The notes under the pieces were generated by a model that ran no database searches, was not told where the DNA came from, and saw only the letters and a list, made by a program, of their open reading frames with translations. A stretch of DNA of 64,000 bases from DATMER01 sp963741305 (GTDB taxonomy: Bacteria > Acidobacteriota > Thermoanaerobaculia > Multivoradales > UBA5704). Below, in pieces: positions 7,657 to 15,795 of this stretch. The stretch is taken from assembly GCA_963741305.1 (NCBI GenBank), contig CAVUHL010000003.1, positions 8,060,001 through 8,124,000 of the forward strand, written 5' to 3'. How positions within the stretch are numbered: the stretch's first letter is position 1; each line of letters starts with the position of its first letter. The translations under genes were made by a program, and so were the position numbers.

Positions 7657-7838
7657 TTACCGAGCTTGCAGGTATCGTCGCTGGCCGCCAGCTCGTCGGC
7701 CAGTGAATTCATCTTGTCCAGGTCGATCTTCGGATCGAAGCCGAAGTCGTGAGGAACAACGCGGAAGGGCTCCAAGGGGCGAGATGTGCTCTTCCCATGG
7801 TCTTCTTTCTGATGCTTCGGCCGCTCCAGCTTTCCCAT
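7653..7838 (-). CDS. Truncated VapB-like antitoxin (toxin-binding part)
   Basis: 61 residues. The C-terminal half (PLEPFRVVPHDFGFDPKIDLDKMNSLADEL) resembles the toxin-wrapping tail of VapB antitoxins, and the gene overlaps vapC by GTGA. The N-terminal ribbon-helix-helix DNA-binding domain usual in VapB is missing, replaced by a short Lys/Arg/His-rich stretch. The ATG at 7838 was chosen over one at 7913 because a TTGACA/GATTGT promoter lies between them and points transcription at 7838. Either the antitoxin lost its operator-binding domain or this is a natural short form. Confidence 0.65.
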   Translation of the reverse strand: MGKLERPKHQKEDHGKSTSRPLEPFRVVPHDFGFDPKIDLDKMNSLADELAASDDTCKLGK

Positions 7839-7845
7839 GAAAGAG

Positions 7846-7874
7846 ACAATCGCAGCGAAAGAATACGCTGTCAA
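7846..7874 (-). promoter_or_regulatory. Promoter for the vapB-like gene
   Basis: On the minus strand a perfect TTGACA (7874-7869) is followed after 17 bp by GATTGT (7851-7846). Only 7 nt separate the -10 box from the ATG at 7838 and there is no Shine-Dalgarno sequence, so the mRNA is probably leaderless. Confidence 0.5.
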
Positions 7875-7921
7875 GATGCCGCGGCGACTCGGAGTCCGAT
7901 GTCCGGCAGCCAAAATAGACA

Positions 7922-7952
7922 GGGCAGGCCCCGGCCCCTACAGGGCCTGCCC
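7922..7952. repeat. Inverted repeat GGGCAGGCCC / GGGCCTGCCC
   Basis: Perfect 10-bp arms at 7922-7931 and 7943-7952 with an 11-nt loop. No T-run follows on either strand, so it is not a clear intrinsic terminator. It may be a repetitive extragenic palindrome. Confidence 0.6.
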
Positions 7953-8130
7953 CCGGTCGGTAGGTTTGTACATCGAATGTCAAAGAACCAGCGGGCGGGG
8001 GGCCGGAAAGAGCCGGCAGGATGCCGGCGGTCCCAGGGAAAACTTCCCCCTCCCTGTTGTGCCTGCTCGTCTGCCGCGAGGCCGGACCAGCGGGTCAGGC
8101 TTCCTGGTAGAGGAGGAGACTGGAACAACG

Positions 8131-8163
8131 CTGCCGGGGGCGCGGGCTTCACGCCCCCGGCAG
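8131..8163. terminator. 12-bp perfect hairpin downstream of the helical protein gene
   Basis: CTGCCGGGGGCG (8131-8142) pairs with CGCCCCCGGCAG (8152-8163) across a 9-nt loop. It lies 32 bp past the stop of the minus-strand gene ending at 8195. The TTTT run follows on the plus strand, so if it is an intrinsic terminator it acts best on plus-strand transcription. Confidence 0.5.
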
Positions 8164-8194
8164 TTTTCAATCTGTGTGGTCCTACTTCTTGTGT

Positions 8195-8596
8195 TTACTT
8201 CTGGGTCGTGCCATCGGTCTCGGAAGACGCCTGCTGAGCCGGGGTGGGGACCGCCTCAGTCGGCTTCTGCGGGACCGGCTTGCGCACGCGGAAGGGCTGG
8301 AGACCGAATTCGGTGAGGTTCTCCGCTGCCCGTCCGTAGTGCGACCGGATTGCGTCGTGCAGACGGACCGCCAGGGCGTTGCCCCGGGCGAGGGCCGTCT
8401 CGATGTCGCGCGTCGCCGCCTGGGATTCGGACTTGAGCCGCGACTGACGGTTGATCCCCCCCACGAGACTCAGCCGCTCGGCTTCCAACTCAGCCCGCAA
8501 TGGCTCCAACTTCTCCAGCTCCGGCTGCTTGCCCTGGACGCTCGCGTCCAGGTTCATCCAGTGAACGATGGTTGATGCGTACGAGGTGCGTGGCAT
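8195..8596 (-). CDS. Small helical protein of unknown function
   Basis: 133 residues from the ATG at 8596, which has GGTAGG 4 nt upstream; a start at 8650 would add 18 residues without a ribosome-binding site. The protein begins MPRTSYASTIVHWMNLDASV, has a Leu/Glu-rich helical middle (ELEKLEPLRAELEAERLSLVGG) and a Pro/Ala/Thr-rich tail. No membrane segment, signal peptide or catalytic motif is visible. It reads divergently from the T6SS operon. I do not recognise a named family. Confidence 0.65.
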   Translation of the reverse strand: MPRTSYASTIVHWMNLDASVQGKQPELEKLEPLRAELEAERLSLVGGINRQSRLKSESQAATRDIETALARGNALAVRLHDAIRSHYGRAAENLTEFGLQPFRVRKPVPQKPTEAVPTPAQQASSETDGTTQK

Positions 8597-8808
8597 TTTC
8601 CTACCCTTCCTTTCCCTGTATTGGTCCGGCCGATATGGCCGCCCAGTCATCCGGGCCTCTATGGCTACGGAAGATCAATCCCGGTACAAACAACATCTAC
8701 GAGCTAGCGCTAGGATACGTCTAGTGGTGCTGGTAGGCAATAGGTGGTCTCATGAAAGTTTGGATATATAGTTTGATGAACCTGATTCGGGAGCTGTTCC
8801 ACGGCGCT
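8597..8808. other. Divergent intergenic region upstream of the T6SS operon
   Basis: 212 bp before the 21-bp repeat array. It contains the 10-bp palindrome CTAGCGCTAG (8704-8713) and an AT-rich patch (GGATATATAG near 8761-8771) that could hold a promoter. No sigma-54 -24/-12 pair was found by eye. Confidence 0.45.
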
Positions 8809-8997
8809 TTCCCCCGAGGGGATGAGCCTCTCCCTTGAGAGGACGGGACCCTCCTTCGACCTGGCGGAGCGCTCCCTTCGAGGGGTGGGCTGCTCCCCTC
8901 AGGGGATGAGGCCCTCCCTCGGCCCGGCGGGACGCGCACTTCGGGGGGTGAGCTCCTCCCCTGAGGGGACGAGGCTCTCCCTCATCTCGGCAACTCG
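8809..8997. repeat. 21-bp periodic repeat array A (9 units), upstream of tssJ
   Basis: Nine consecutive 21-bp units (8809, 8830, 8851 and so on to 8997) with consensus CTCCC-TGAGGGGA-GAGGC. A 63-bp higher-order similarity is visible (units 1-3 versus 4-6). Several units contain near-palindromes such as CCCCTGAGGGG. Because 21 is a multiple of 3, open frames with repeating peptides occur on both strands, but none has a ribosome-binding site. Confidence 0.85.
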
Positions 8998-9103
8998 CCG
9001 GATCTGCGTGAAATTTGGCGGGGTTTGCCCCCACCTCAACGGATAGACGCGCTACACACGGAGCCGGAACACCCGGCACCTACTGGAGATTGGAGTGGAT
9101 CGC

Positions 9104-9574
9104 ATGAAATCGCGCTTGCCCTCCCGGGCACCATGGATCTTGATCCCGCTCGTGCTGCTCGTTTCGGCGTGCGGCCTGCCGAACCGGGTGCGCTCCATGT
9201 TCGGCGGACAGCTCCCGATACCGGTGAGCATCGCGGCCGATGCCAACGAGGACAGCCCGCTCGCCGTCGAGCTCATCGTGGTCTACAACGACAAGCTCAT
9301 CGACAAGCTGCTCGAAAAGAAGGCGCGCGACTGGTTCGCCGGACGCGATCAGTTCCTGCGCGACCACGACGACGACGTCGACGCGCACAAGTGGGAGTGG
9401 ATCCCCGGCCAGGAGGTCGAGCCGATCGAGCTGAGCTACGGCATCGGCGCCAAGCGCCTGGTGGTGTTCGCCGACTACATCACCCCCGGCGACCACCGGG
9501 CCAATATCGATCCGCAGCAGCGCTTCCGGCTCATCCTCGGACAGTCGGACATCGAGCTGGAGAAGCTGCAGTGA
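9104..9574 (+). CDS. tssJ: T6SS outer-membrane lipoprotein TssJ
   Basis: 156 residues. A lipoprotein signal (Arg/Lys, hydrophobic run, lipobox LVSAC) ends at Cys in the low 20s, followed by a small beta-rich domain of TssJ/VasD size. TssJ anchors the T6SS membrane complex in the outer membrane and contacts the periplasmic part of TssM. The ATG at 9104 is preceded by GGAG 8 nt away; a GTG at 9095 is less likely. First gene of a 13-gene plus-strand operon, overlapping tssK by 4 bp (GTGA). Confidence 0.88.
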   Translation: MKSRLPSRAPWILIPLVLLVSACGLPNRVRSMFGGQLPIPVSIAADANEDSPLAVELIVVYNDKLIDKLLEKKARDWFAGRDQFLRDHDDDVDAHKWEWIPGQEVEPIELSYGIGAKRLVVFADYITPGDHRANIDPQQRFRLILGQSDIELEKLQ

Positions 9575-10944
9575 TTGCCTCCCAGACGGCGGAATCTCCT
9601 GTCCGGCGCAAGGGCCGCATGGCCGCGACCGCCGCGGATGTGCCTCCGGCCCTTCAGTGGCATGAGGGGATGCTCCTCGCCCCGCAGCATTTCCAGTGGT
9701 CGTCCCAGCGCCAGGAGGCATTGCTCCACTACCACGCCGCCGCCATCTCTCCTTTCCATTGGGGAGTGAGGCACCTGCGCATCGATCCGGTGCTGCTCGT
9801 GGACGGCACGCTGCGGGTGCTGGAGCTGGAGGCCGTCCTGCCCGACGGCCTGATCGTTTCGCATCTGGCGGACGAGGCCGAGCTCATGATCGATATGACC
9901 GAGCGGGCCGACGAGATGCGGCAACGGCCGGTGACGGTCCATCTCGCGGTCGCGGCCCGCGGCCGGGGCCTGGTGCTCGCCGACCGCTATGGCTTCGAGG
10001 AGGCCGGCCCGGCGATCGACGAGAACACCGGCGAGGGCGAGATGCCGGTGCCGGTGCTCAAGCCCCGCCTGCGCCTGCTCCTCGACGACGATCCGCCGCC
10101 TAAATATGTGACCTTTCCGCTGGCCAAGGTGATGTACAGGAACGAGGTCTTCGCGCGGACTTCCTTCGAGCCCCCCTGGCTGCGGGTCGCGGCAGGCTCA
10201 GCCCTCTACGAGCTGTGCCAGGGGATTGCGGCCCGCTTGCGGGAAAAAGCCGCGTTCCTCGCCGAGCAGGCGCGCTCGTCCATGTCGTCGGTACGCGCGC
10301 CGCAGCTCCTCGAGACCAAGGCGATGGTGCATGCCATGGTCGGCGGGCTGCCGGCTTTCGAGGCCGCCTTGCGCTGTGGCGCCTCGCATCCGTTCCCGCT
10401 CTACCTCGCGCTCTGCAACCTGCTCGGCCACGTCGCCGGGCTCGGCCGGGCGCTGGTGCCGCCGATGCTGGATCCGTACGACCACAACGAGCTTTTCGCC
10501 ACTTTCGACCAGGTCAGGGCCGGCCTGTTCCAGTCGCTCGACGAGGGCATCCACGAGGGCTACACGGCCCACCCGTTCGCCTGGGAGGAGGGCGCGTTCC
10601 GCCTGCGCTTCGATCCCGACTGGATGACCCGCCCGCTGATCCTCGGGGTCAAGGCCCCGGTCGGCGTGCCCGAGACGGAGATGGCGGCGTGGATGGCAGC
10701 CAGCCTGATCGCTTCCAGGCCCAGGATCTCCGACCTCTGGGACCGGCGGGTGGTGGGCACGAAGCGCAAGCGGATCGAGTCGGAGACCGACATGGTCCCG
10801 ATCCGCGGCGTCACTCTCTACTCCCTGACCGCCGACCCCGAGTTCGTCCTCCCTGGCGAGGAGCTGGAGATCCGCAACCTGGACGACCGCGACGGCAAGC
10901 GGCGGCCCGACGAGGTAATCCTTTACGTAAGGAACAGGACGTAG
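9571..10944 (+). CDS. tssK: T6SS baseplate protein TssK
   Basis: 457 residues from the GTG at 9571, whose GTGA overlaps the tssJ stop and which has GGAG upstream. An ATG at 9619 is an alternative that starts nearer the conserved opening (ALQWHEGMLLAPQHFQW). That opening and the length match TssK (ImpJ/VasE), a trimer that links the baseplate wedge TssEFG to the TssLM membrane complex. tssL begins one base after the stop. Confidence 0.92.
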   Translation: MIASQTAESPVRRKGRMAATAADVPPALQWHEGMLLAPQHFQWSSQRQEALLHYHAAAISPFHWGVRHLRIDPVLLVDGTLRVLELEAVLPDGLIVSHLADEAELMIDMTERADEMRQRPVTVHLAVAARGRGLVLADRYGFEEAGPAIDENTGEGEMPVPVLKPRLRLLLDDDPPPKYVTFPLAKVMYRNEVFARTSFEPPWLRVAAGSALYELCQGIAARLREKAAFLAEQARSSMSSVRAPQLLETKAMVHAMVGGLPAFEAALRCGASHPFPLYLALCNLLGHVAGLGRALVPPMLDPYDHNELFATFDQVRAGLFQSLDEGIHEGYTAHPFAWEEGAFRLRFDPDWMTRPLILGVKAPVGVPETEMAAWMAASLIASRPRISDLWDRRVVGTKRKRIESETDMVPIRGVTLYSLTADPEFVLPGEELEIRNLDDRDGKRRPDEVILYVRNRT

Positions 10945-10945
10945 C

Positions 10946-11731
10946 ATGTTTTTGCTCGACCGCTTTCAGGATTTCTACCGCGAGGTGCTCCGCCTCAAGC
11001 AGAGCGTGGGGCAGGGAAATTGGGTCTTCGACGGCCAGGCCCAGCCTGGGCAGCCTCCCGTAGAGGACCTTTCGCCCACGGCCGTGTGGCGCACGCTGCT
11101 CGCTCTTTTGGAGCGGCAGGCGCTCGACGCGAGCCGCAGCGGCGGCGATTTCGCCCTCGAGGTCTACCGCCGCGCCCAGTACGCCATGGCGGCGCTCGCC
11201 GACGAGGTCTTCCTCCATCTCGACTGGCCCGGGCGCGAGGCCTGGCGGTCGAACCTTCTGGAGTCCCGGCTGTTCAGCTCCCACCGTGCGGGCGAGGAGC
11301 TGTTCGAGCGCATCGAGGAGCTGCTCCATGACCGCGACAACGTCTATGCCGAGCTCGCCCGCGTCTATCTCACGGTGCTCGCCCTGGGCTTCCAGGGCAA
11401 GTACCGCGGCCATCCCGAGGCCGCGCGCGAGCTGGAGAGCTACCGCCGCCGGCTGTTCCGCTTCATCTTCGGCCGCGATCCCCAGGCGGTGCGCGGCGAC
11501 GAGCGGCTGATTCCCGAGGCCTACGCGGCCACGCTCGACGAGGGGAGCGGCACGACGCTGCCGCACTTGAAGCCCTGGGTCTGGGCCCTGGTCCTGCTCG
11601 TCGCGCTCTGGCTCGGCGGCGGGCACCTGATCTGGCGCTCGACCCTCGCCAGCCTTCAGCCCCTGGTGACCGAGATCCTCGGCGTGGAGCGGCAGGTCAA
11701 GGCTCAGGAAACTGGAGGGCAAGTCCGATGA
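10946..11731 (+). CDS. tssL: T6SS inner-membrane protein TssL (DotU)
   Basis: 261 residues. The cytoplasmic DotU helical domain fills about 1-200 (DRFQDFYREVLRLK near the start, YAMAALADEVFLHLDW, and GFQGKYRGHP, a common DotU signature). A single membrane helix follows at about 209-231 and a short periplasmic tail. There is no OmpA-like peptidoglycan-binding extension, so cell-wall anchoring must come from another protein. The stop overlaps the tssM ATG by 4 bp. Confidence 0.93.
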   Translation: MFLLDRFQDFYREVLRLKQSVGQGNWVFDGQAQPGQPPVEDLSPTAVWRTLLALLERQALDASRSGGDFALEVYRRAQYAMAALADEVFLHLDWPGREAWRSNLLESRLFSSHRAGEELFERIEELLHDRDNVYAELARVYLTVLALGFQGKYRGHPEAARELESYRRRLFRFIFGRDPQAVRGDERLIPEAYAATLDEGSGTTLPHLKPWVWALVLLVALWLGGGHLIWRSTLASLQPLVTEILGVERQVKAQETGGQVR

Positions 11732-14700
11732 TCGACCTCCAGCGCATCTGGCCCTTCGCCCTGTCCGCGGTCGTGCTCCTGGCCGTGGTGATCCTGGTCC
11801 TGCTGCTGGCCCTCCTGCGGCGCTCGGCGCGGGCTTCCAGTTTCGAGGATGCGGAGCCCGAGCCCGAGCCGGAGAAGCAGCCGGATACGGACGCCGCTCC
11901 CCCATCCACGGAGGAGAAGGCCGCGGCCAAGGGAGTGGCGCCTCTCGCCGTGCGCCTCGCCTTTGGCCGGGCCGGCCGGCGCCTGGACCGCGCCGCGGCC
12001 GGCGACCGCCATCGCGTCCCCTTCTTCCTGCTGCTCGGCGGGGAGGGCTCGCGCGATTCGGACCTGCTGGCCAACGCGGGCCTGGAGCTGCCCTTCGGCG
12101 CTCCGGCCGAGGCGGGCACGGACCTGGGACAGGGGCGCGGCTTCTGGTTCCTCGACCGCGGCGCCCTCCTCGACCTCGCCGGCGACGCCATGCTCGCGGC
12201 CGACGGGCGCAGCTCCGACGAGGGGAGCTGGCGGTCGACCCTCAACCTCCTGCAGAAGCTCCGCCCCAAGCGGCCGGTGGACGGCGTCATCCTGGCCATC
12301 CCCTGCCGGGAGCTGATCGACGCGCAGCGCAGCGAGGCGGCGCAGGAGGAGCTGGCGGCGCGGGCCGGGCGCATCTACCGCAAGCTCTGGCAGATGCAGC
12401 AGCGGCTCGGCTTCCGGCTGCCGGTCTATCTCCTGATCACCGGCTGCGAGCGGCTGTCCGGGTTCGGCAGCTTCAGCGGCCTGGTGCCGCCCAAGCTGCG
12501 CGACGAGATGCTCGGCTGGTCGAGCCCGTTCGGCCCCGACGCCGCCTACCGCAGCGGCTGGGTGGACGACGCGTTCGCCGCGCTCGGCAAGCGCATGGAC
12601 GACCTGCAGATGGAGGTCTTCGCGGACACGCCCGCCGCCGCGGACTCGCTCTTCCTGCTGCCCGGCGCCGTGCGCTCGCTCAGCTCGCCGGTGCGCGGCT
12701 TCCTCGACCAGCTCTTCAAGCCGAGCGCCTATCACGAGTCGCTGATCCTGCGCGGCATCTATTGCTGCGGCCGGGAGGAGGCGGGAGCGGGCCCCGGAGA
12801 GGCTGTTGCCGGTAACGTGAACAATTCCATTGCCGTCCGCCGCACGTTCTTCCTCAAGGACCTCCTGAACGAGAAGGCATTCCGCGAGGCCGGCCTGGCA
12901 ATGCCCGCGGCGCGCACCGTCATCGCCCGCAACCGCGCGGTGCGCTTCACCCAGGCCGCGACGGCCGCGAGCGCCCTCGTCCTCGGCGGCGGCCTGCTCT
13001 GGGCCTCCTACGACCTGCGGCACGAGGCGGACCTCGTCGGGGATTTCCTCGGCGACACGCTGACCCACCTGCGCCAGGTGCGCCAGGGGGAGCCGCAGGA
13101 CATCGCCGACGCCGAGCTCAAGGACTGGACCCTCGACCTGCTCGGCGGCATGGCCAAGATGGACTTCGGCCACTTCGGCTCCGCCTTCATCCCGAGCTCT
13201 TGGTTCGGCCCGTTCCACGACCGCCTCCAGAAGGCGTTCACGCGCTCCTTCGAGGAGATCATCCTGCAGGCGCTCGGCCACGAGCTGGAGGAAGAGGCGC
13301 TTGGCCGCATCGCGTCGGCGGCCCTGCTGGAGGCGGCGCCGGTGCTGACGGTCCAGGCCGACGCGCCCGTGCAGCGCATCGAGGAGATGCCCGAGTTCGC
13401 CGCCTTCCAGCGCTATGTCACGGATATGGAGGAGGTGGAGAAGAAGGGCCGCCAGTTCAACAAGCTGCGCGATTCGCGCGACCTCAAACAGCTCGGCGAG
13501 CTGGTGAGCTTCGCGTTCCACGAGCGGCTGCCCGACAGCTTCTATGCCAACTCCGGCCTGTACCTGGCGGCGCTGCGCGGGGCCGACTACGTGCACTTCG
13601 ATCCGTCGCGGTTCCGCGTCGACGCCTCGTGGCAGGCCGAGAAGCTCGCCGGCAACTTCTTCACCGCCCTGTATCAGAGGAACCCGCTGCGGGCCCGCCT
13701 GGAAAGGCTCGCCCTCGGCCTGCAGATGGCGGCCGTGCAGGAGCCGGAGACGGGCGAGACCCGGCGCTTCGGCGAGCTCGTCAAGCACATGGCCGACGTC
13801 GAGGCGGCGCTCTCCGGGACCGAGATGATGTGGGCGTTCCGCCGCCAGTTCAACCTCGGCCCCGCGGTCGCCGGGGTGCGCGCGGCGATGGAGAGGCTGG
13901 CCATCTTCGAACCCGAATCGGCGCGCCGCATCCACGAGGCCGGGCACTCCGGCTGGACGGCCTTCCAGCGCTACCTCGCCTCGGTCAACGCGGTGCTCAT
14001 CAGCGGCCCGATCCTCGCCGTCCGCGACGGCCGGCCCGAGATGCAGCTCTCGGCCGAAACCGTGCTGCTCCAGAGCGCGCTCAAGACCTTCCTGGGGATG
14101 AGCTTCGCCGCGGCGCCGCTCGAAGGCCGGCGCATCCGCACCGAGCTGCCGCCGGGCATGCGCCTGGCCTGGGACCCCATCCTGCTCGACAAGGCGACCA
14201 CGGTCACGGCGGCTTTCGACCGCTTCCGGGAGAAGGGCCTGACGCTCCTGCCGGAAGACCTGCGCCCGACCCTGGAGCGCGTGGCGCTGGACCGCACCAG
14301 GGCGCAGGCGGTCGACCTGATCTCGGACGCCCAGAGGTTCGAGCCCATCCCGCCGGCGGTGAGCCAGAGCCTCGTCGAGGACGAGGTGAGGGCCGGCATC
14401 GGCACCTTCGAGGCGTCGCGCCGGCCGGTGGACGAGCTGGTGATGGCGCTCGGCCGCATCCGCCTCGAGCAGTCGAAGCGCGACCTCGAGGCGTCCGTGA
14501 GCTCCGAGGCCAACCGCCTGCTGCGCGAGGTCGACCGCCTGTTGACCGAAGAAAAGGTTTACGAGCCGCGCATGAACGGGTTCTCCTGGTGGGACGGCCT
14601 CGAGCCGGCCTCGCCCGCCGCCTGGGGCGCCAAGGACCCCACCGAGGTGCAGATCTATCTGGACAGCACCCGCGCCCGGATCGCCGACCTCGCCCAGGTC

Positions 14701-15795
14701 AAGGCGCAGCCGCTCCTCACCTGGCTGACCCGCACCACCGACCTGCCGCACGAGGTCCGCATCCTCACCGACAGGTGGCGGAAGATCCTCGACGACATCC
14801 GGGGCTTCGAAAGCAAGAAGCCCGGCAACCCCGTGCTCGCGCTCGAGGACTACATCCTCAACCAGATGCCGAAGGTCGACACCCGGAGCTGCCAGGCCGC
14901 GGTCGTCCGGGTCCAGGACGACGGCGGTCTGTTCGCCTCCAACCTGCTCGATCTGTCGCGCCAGCTCCAGTCGCGGTGCTACACCCTGGCGGGCGGCCAC
15001 GCGATGGAGCTCTACCAGGAGGCCGCGCACTACTTCAACCAGCGCCTGGCCGGCCGCTACCCATTCACTTCCAAGTCCCCGGGGCCCCGCGTGCCGGAGT
15101 CCGATCCCGAGGACGTCCGGGCCTTCTTCCGGCTCTATGACCGCTGCCAGGCCGTGTTCCGCTCCGTGCCGGCAGGGACAGGGCACGAGCTGCGCGAGGC
15201 GCGCGCCTTCATCGATCAGATCGCACGGGCGCGGGCGTTCTTCGCCCCATACCTGGACGCCGAGAAGCCGGAGCTGTACCCGTCCTTCGACATCGAGGCC
15301 AACTTCCGCATCCTGCGCGAACGCGAGGTCGCGGCCAACCAGATCATCGGCTGGACCCTGGAGGTGGGCGGCGACCGCATCACCGACCGCGAGACGGAGA
15401 GCCGCAAGCTCCGCTGGACCCTCGGCGAACGCGTCCGGCTGTCGGTGCGCTGGGCGAGCGACGGCCCCCTCACGCCGGTGATCCGTGTCCCGAAAGCCGG
15501 AGTTTCGGTGCAGGAGCGCACGGTCGTCTACGAGTACACGAACCGCTGGGCGCTCCTCGCCGCCCTGAGCGACAACCGCGCCCCTCTGTCCTCCTACGGC
15601 GACGAGCAGCCGGTGACGCTGGCGCTCGCCGTCTATACCCAGCCCGTCGACGGCAGCCCGGCGGCCGAGGCCCCCACGCAGGTCTTCCTGCGCCTGACCG
15701 TGCTCGCCCCCGGAACCACTCAGACCCTCGACCCGCCGCCGTTCCCCGAGCGTGCTCCGCTCTCGGACGAGGTGATGGTGGAGAACGTGCTGTGA
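11728..15795 (+). CDS. tssM: T6SS inner-membrane protein TssM (IcmF)
   Basis: 1355 residues with one N-terminal membrane helix (about 9-31), an acidic linker, a cytoplasmic domain, a second membrane helix near 415-432 (ASALVLGGGLLWASY) and a large periplasmic domain that contacts TssJ. Where many TssM proteins carry a Walker A motif, this one reads GGEGSRDS (about 104-111), without the P-loop Lys. The Walker-B-like region survives only as FLDRGALLDLAGD, so NTP hydrolysis is unlikely. Only two membrane helices are apparent, against the usual three. Coupled by 4-bp overlaps to tssL and tssA. Confidence 0.93.
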   Translation: MIDLQRIWPFALSAVVLLAVVILVLLLALLRRSARASSFEDAEPEPEPEKQPDTDAAPPSTEEKAAAKGVAPLAVRLAFGRAGRRLDRAAAGDRHRVPFFLLLGGEGSRDSDLLANAGLELPFGAPAEAGTDLGQGRGFWFLDRGALLDLAGDAMLAADGRSSDEGSWRSTLNLLQKLRPKRPVDGVILAIPCRELIDAQRSEAAQEELAARAGRIYRKLWQMQQRLGFRLPVYLLITGCERLSGFGSFSGLVPPKLRDEMLGWSSPFGPDAAYRSGWVDDAFAALGKRMDDLQMEVFADTPAAADSLFLLPGAVRSLSSPVRGFLDQLFKPSAYHESLILRGIYCCGREEAGAGPGEAVAGNVNNSIAVRRTFFLKDLLNEKAFREAGLAMPAARTVIARNRAVRFTQAATAASALVLGGGLLWASYDLRHEADLVGDFLGDTLTHLRQVRQGEPQDIADAELKDWTLDLLGGMAKMDFGHFGSAFIPSSWFGPFHDRLQKAFTRSFEEIILQALGHELEEEALGRIASAALLEAAPVLTVQADAPVQRIEEMPEFAAFQRYVTDMEEVEKKGRQFNKLRDSRDLKQLGELVSFAFHERLPDSFYANSGLYLAALRGADYVHFDPSRFRVDASWQAEKLAGNFFTALYQRNPLRARLERLALGLQMAAVQEPETGETRRFGELVKHMADVEAALSGTEMMWAFRRQFNLGPAVAGVRAAMERLAIFEPESARRIHEAGHSGWTAFQRYLASVNAVLISGPILAVRDGRPEMQLSAETVLLQSALKTFLGMSFAAAPLEGRRIRTELPPGMRLAWDPILLDKATTVTAAFDRFREKGLTLLPEDLRPTLERVALDRTRAQAVDLISDAQRFEPIPPAVSQSLVEDEVRAGIGTFEASRRPVDELVMALGRIRLEQSKRDLEASVSSEANRLLREVDRLLTEEKVYEPRMNGFSWWDGLEPASPAAWGAKDPTEVQIYLDSTRARIADLAQVKAQPLLTWLTRTTDLPHEVRILTDRWRKILDDIRGFESKKPGNPVLALEDYILNQMPKVDTRSCQAAVVRVQDDGGLFASNLLDLSRQLQSRCYTLAGGHAMELYQEAAHYFNQRLAGRYPFTSKSPGPRVPESDPEDVRAFFRLYDRCQAVFRSVPAGTGHELREARAFIDQIARARAFFAPYLDAEKPELYPSFDIEANFRILREREVAANQIIGWTLEVGGDRITDRETESRKLRWTLGERVRLSVRWASDGPLTPVIRVPKAGVSVQERTVVYEYTNRWALLAALSDNRAPLSSYGDEQPVTLALAVYTQPVDGSPAAEAPTQVFLRLTVLAPGTTQTLDPPPFPERAPLSDEVMVENVL

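Larger units (their letters stand above)
7839..8194. other. Gene-free stretch with two GC-rich hairpins
   Basis: 356 bp between the vapB-like start and the stop of the helical protein gene. It holds the promoter at 7846-7874 and two strong inverted repeats (7922-7952 and 8131-8163). Open frames here lack family resemblance and ribosome-binding sites. Confidence 0.6.

Noticed and set aside
8651..8808. Sigma-54 promoter upstream of the T6SS operon
   Set aside because: Some T6SS operons use sigma-54, but no GG-N10-GC pair with the right context was found by eye.
8750..9079. Repeating-peptide frames in array A (PLRGxAHP type) on the minus strand and SLRGV type on the plus strand
   Set aside because: A 21-bp period keeps all frames open and repeats any peptide every 7 residues. 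No start signal or codon bias supports translation.
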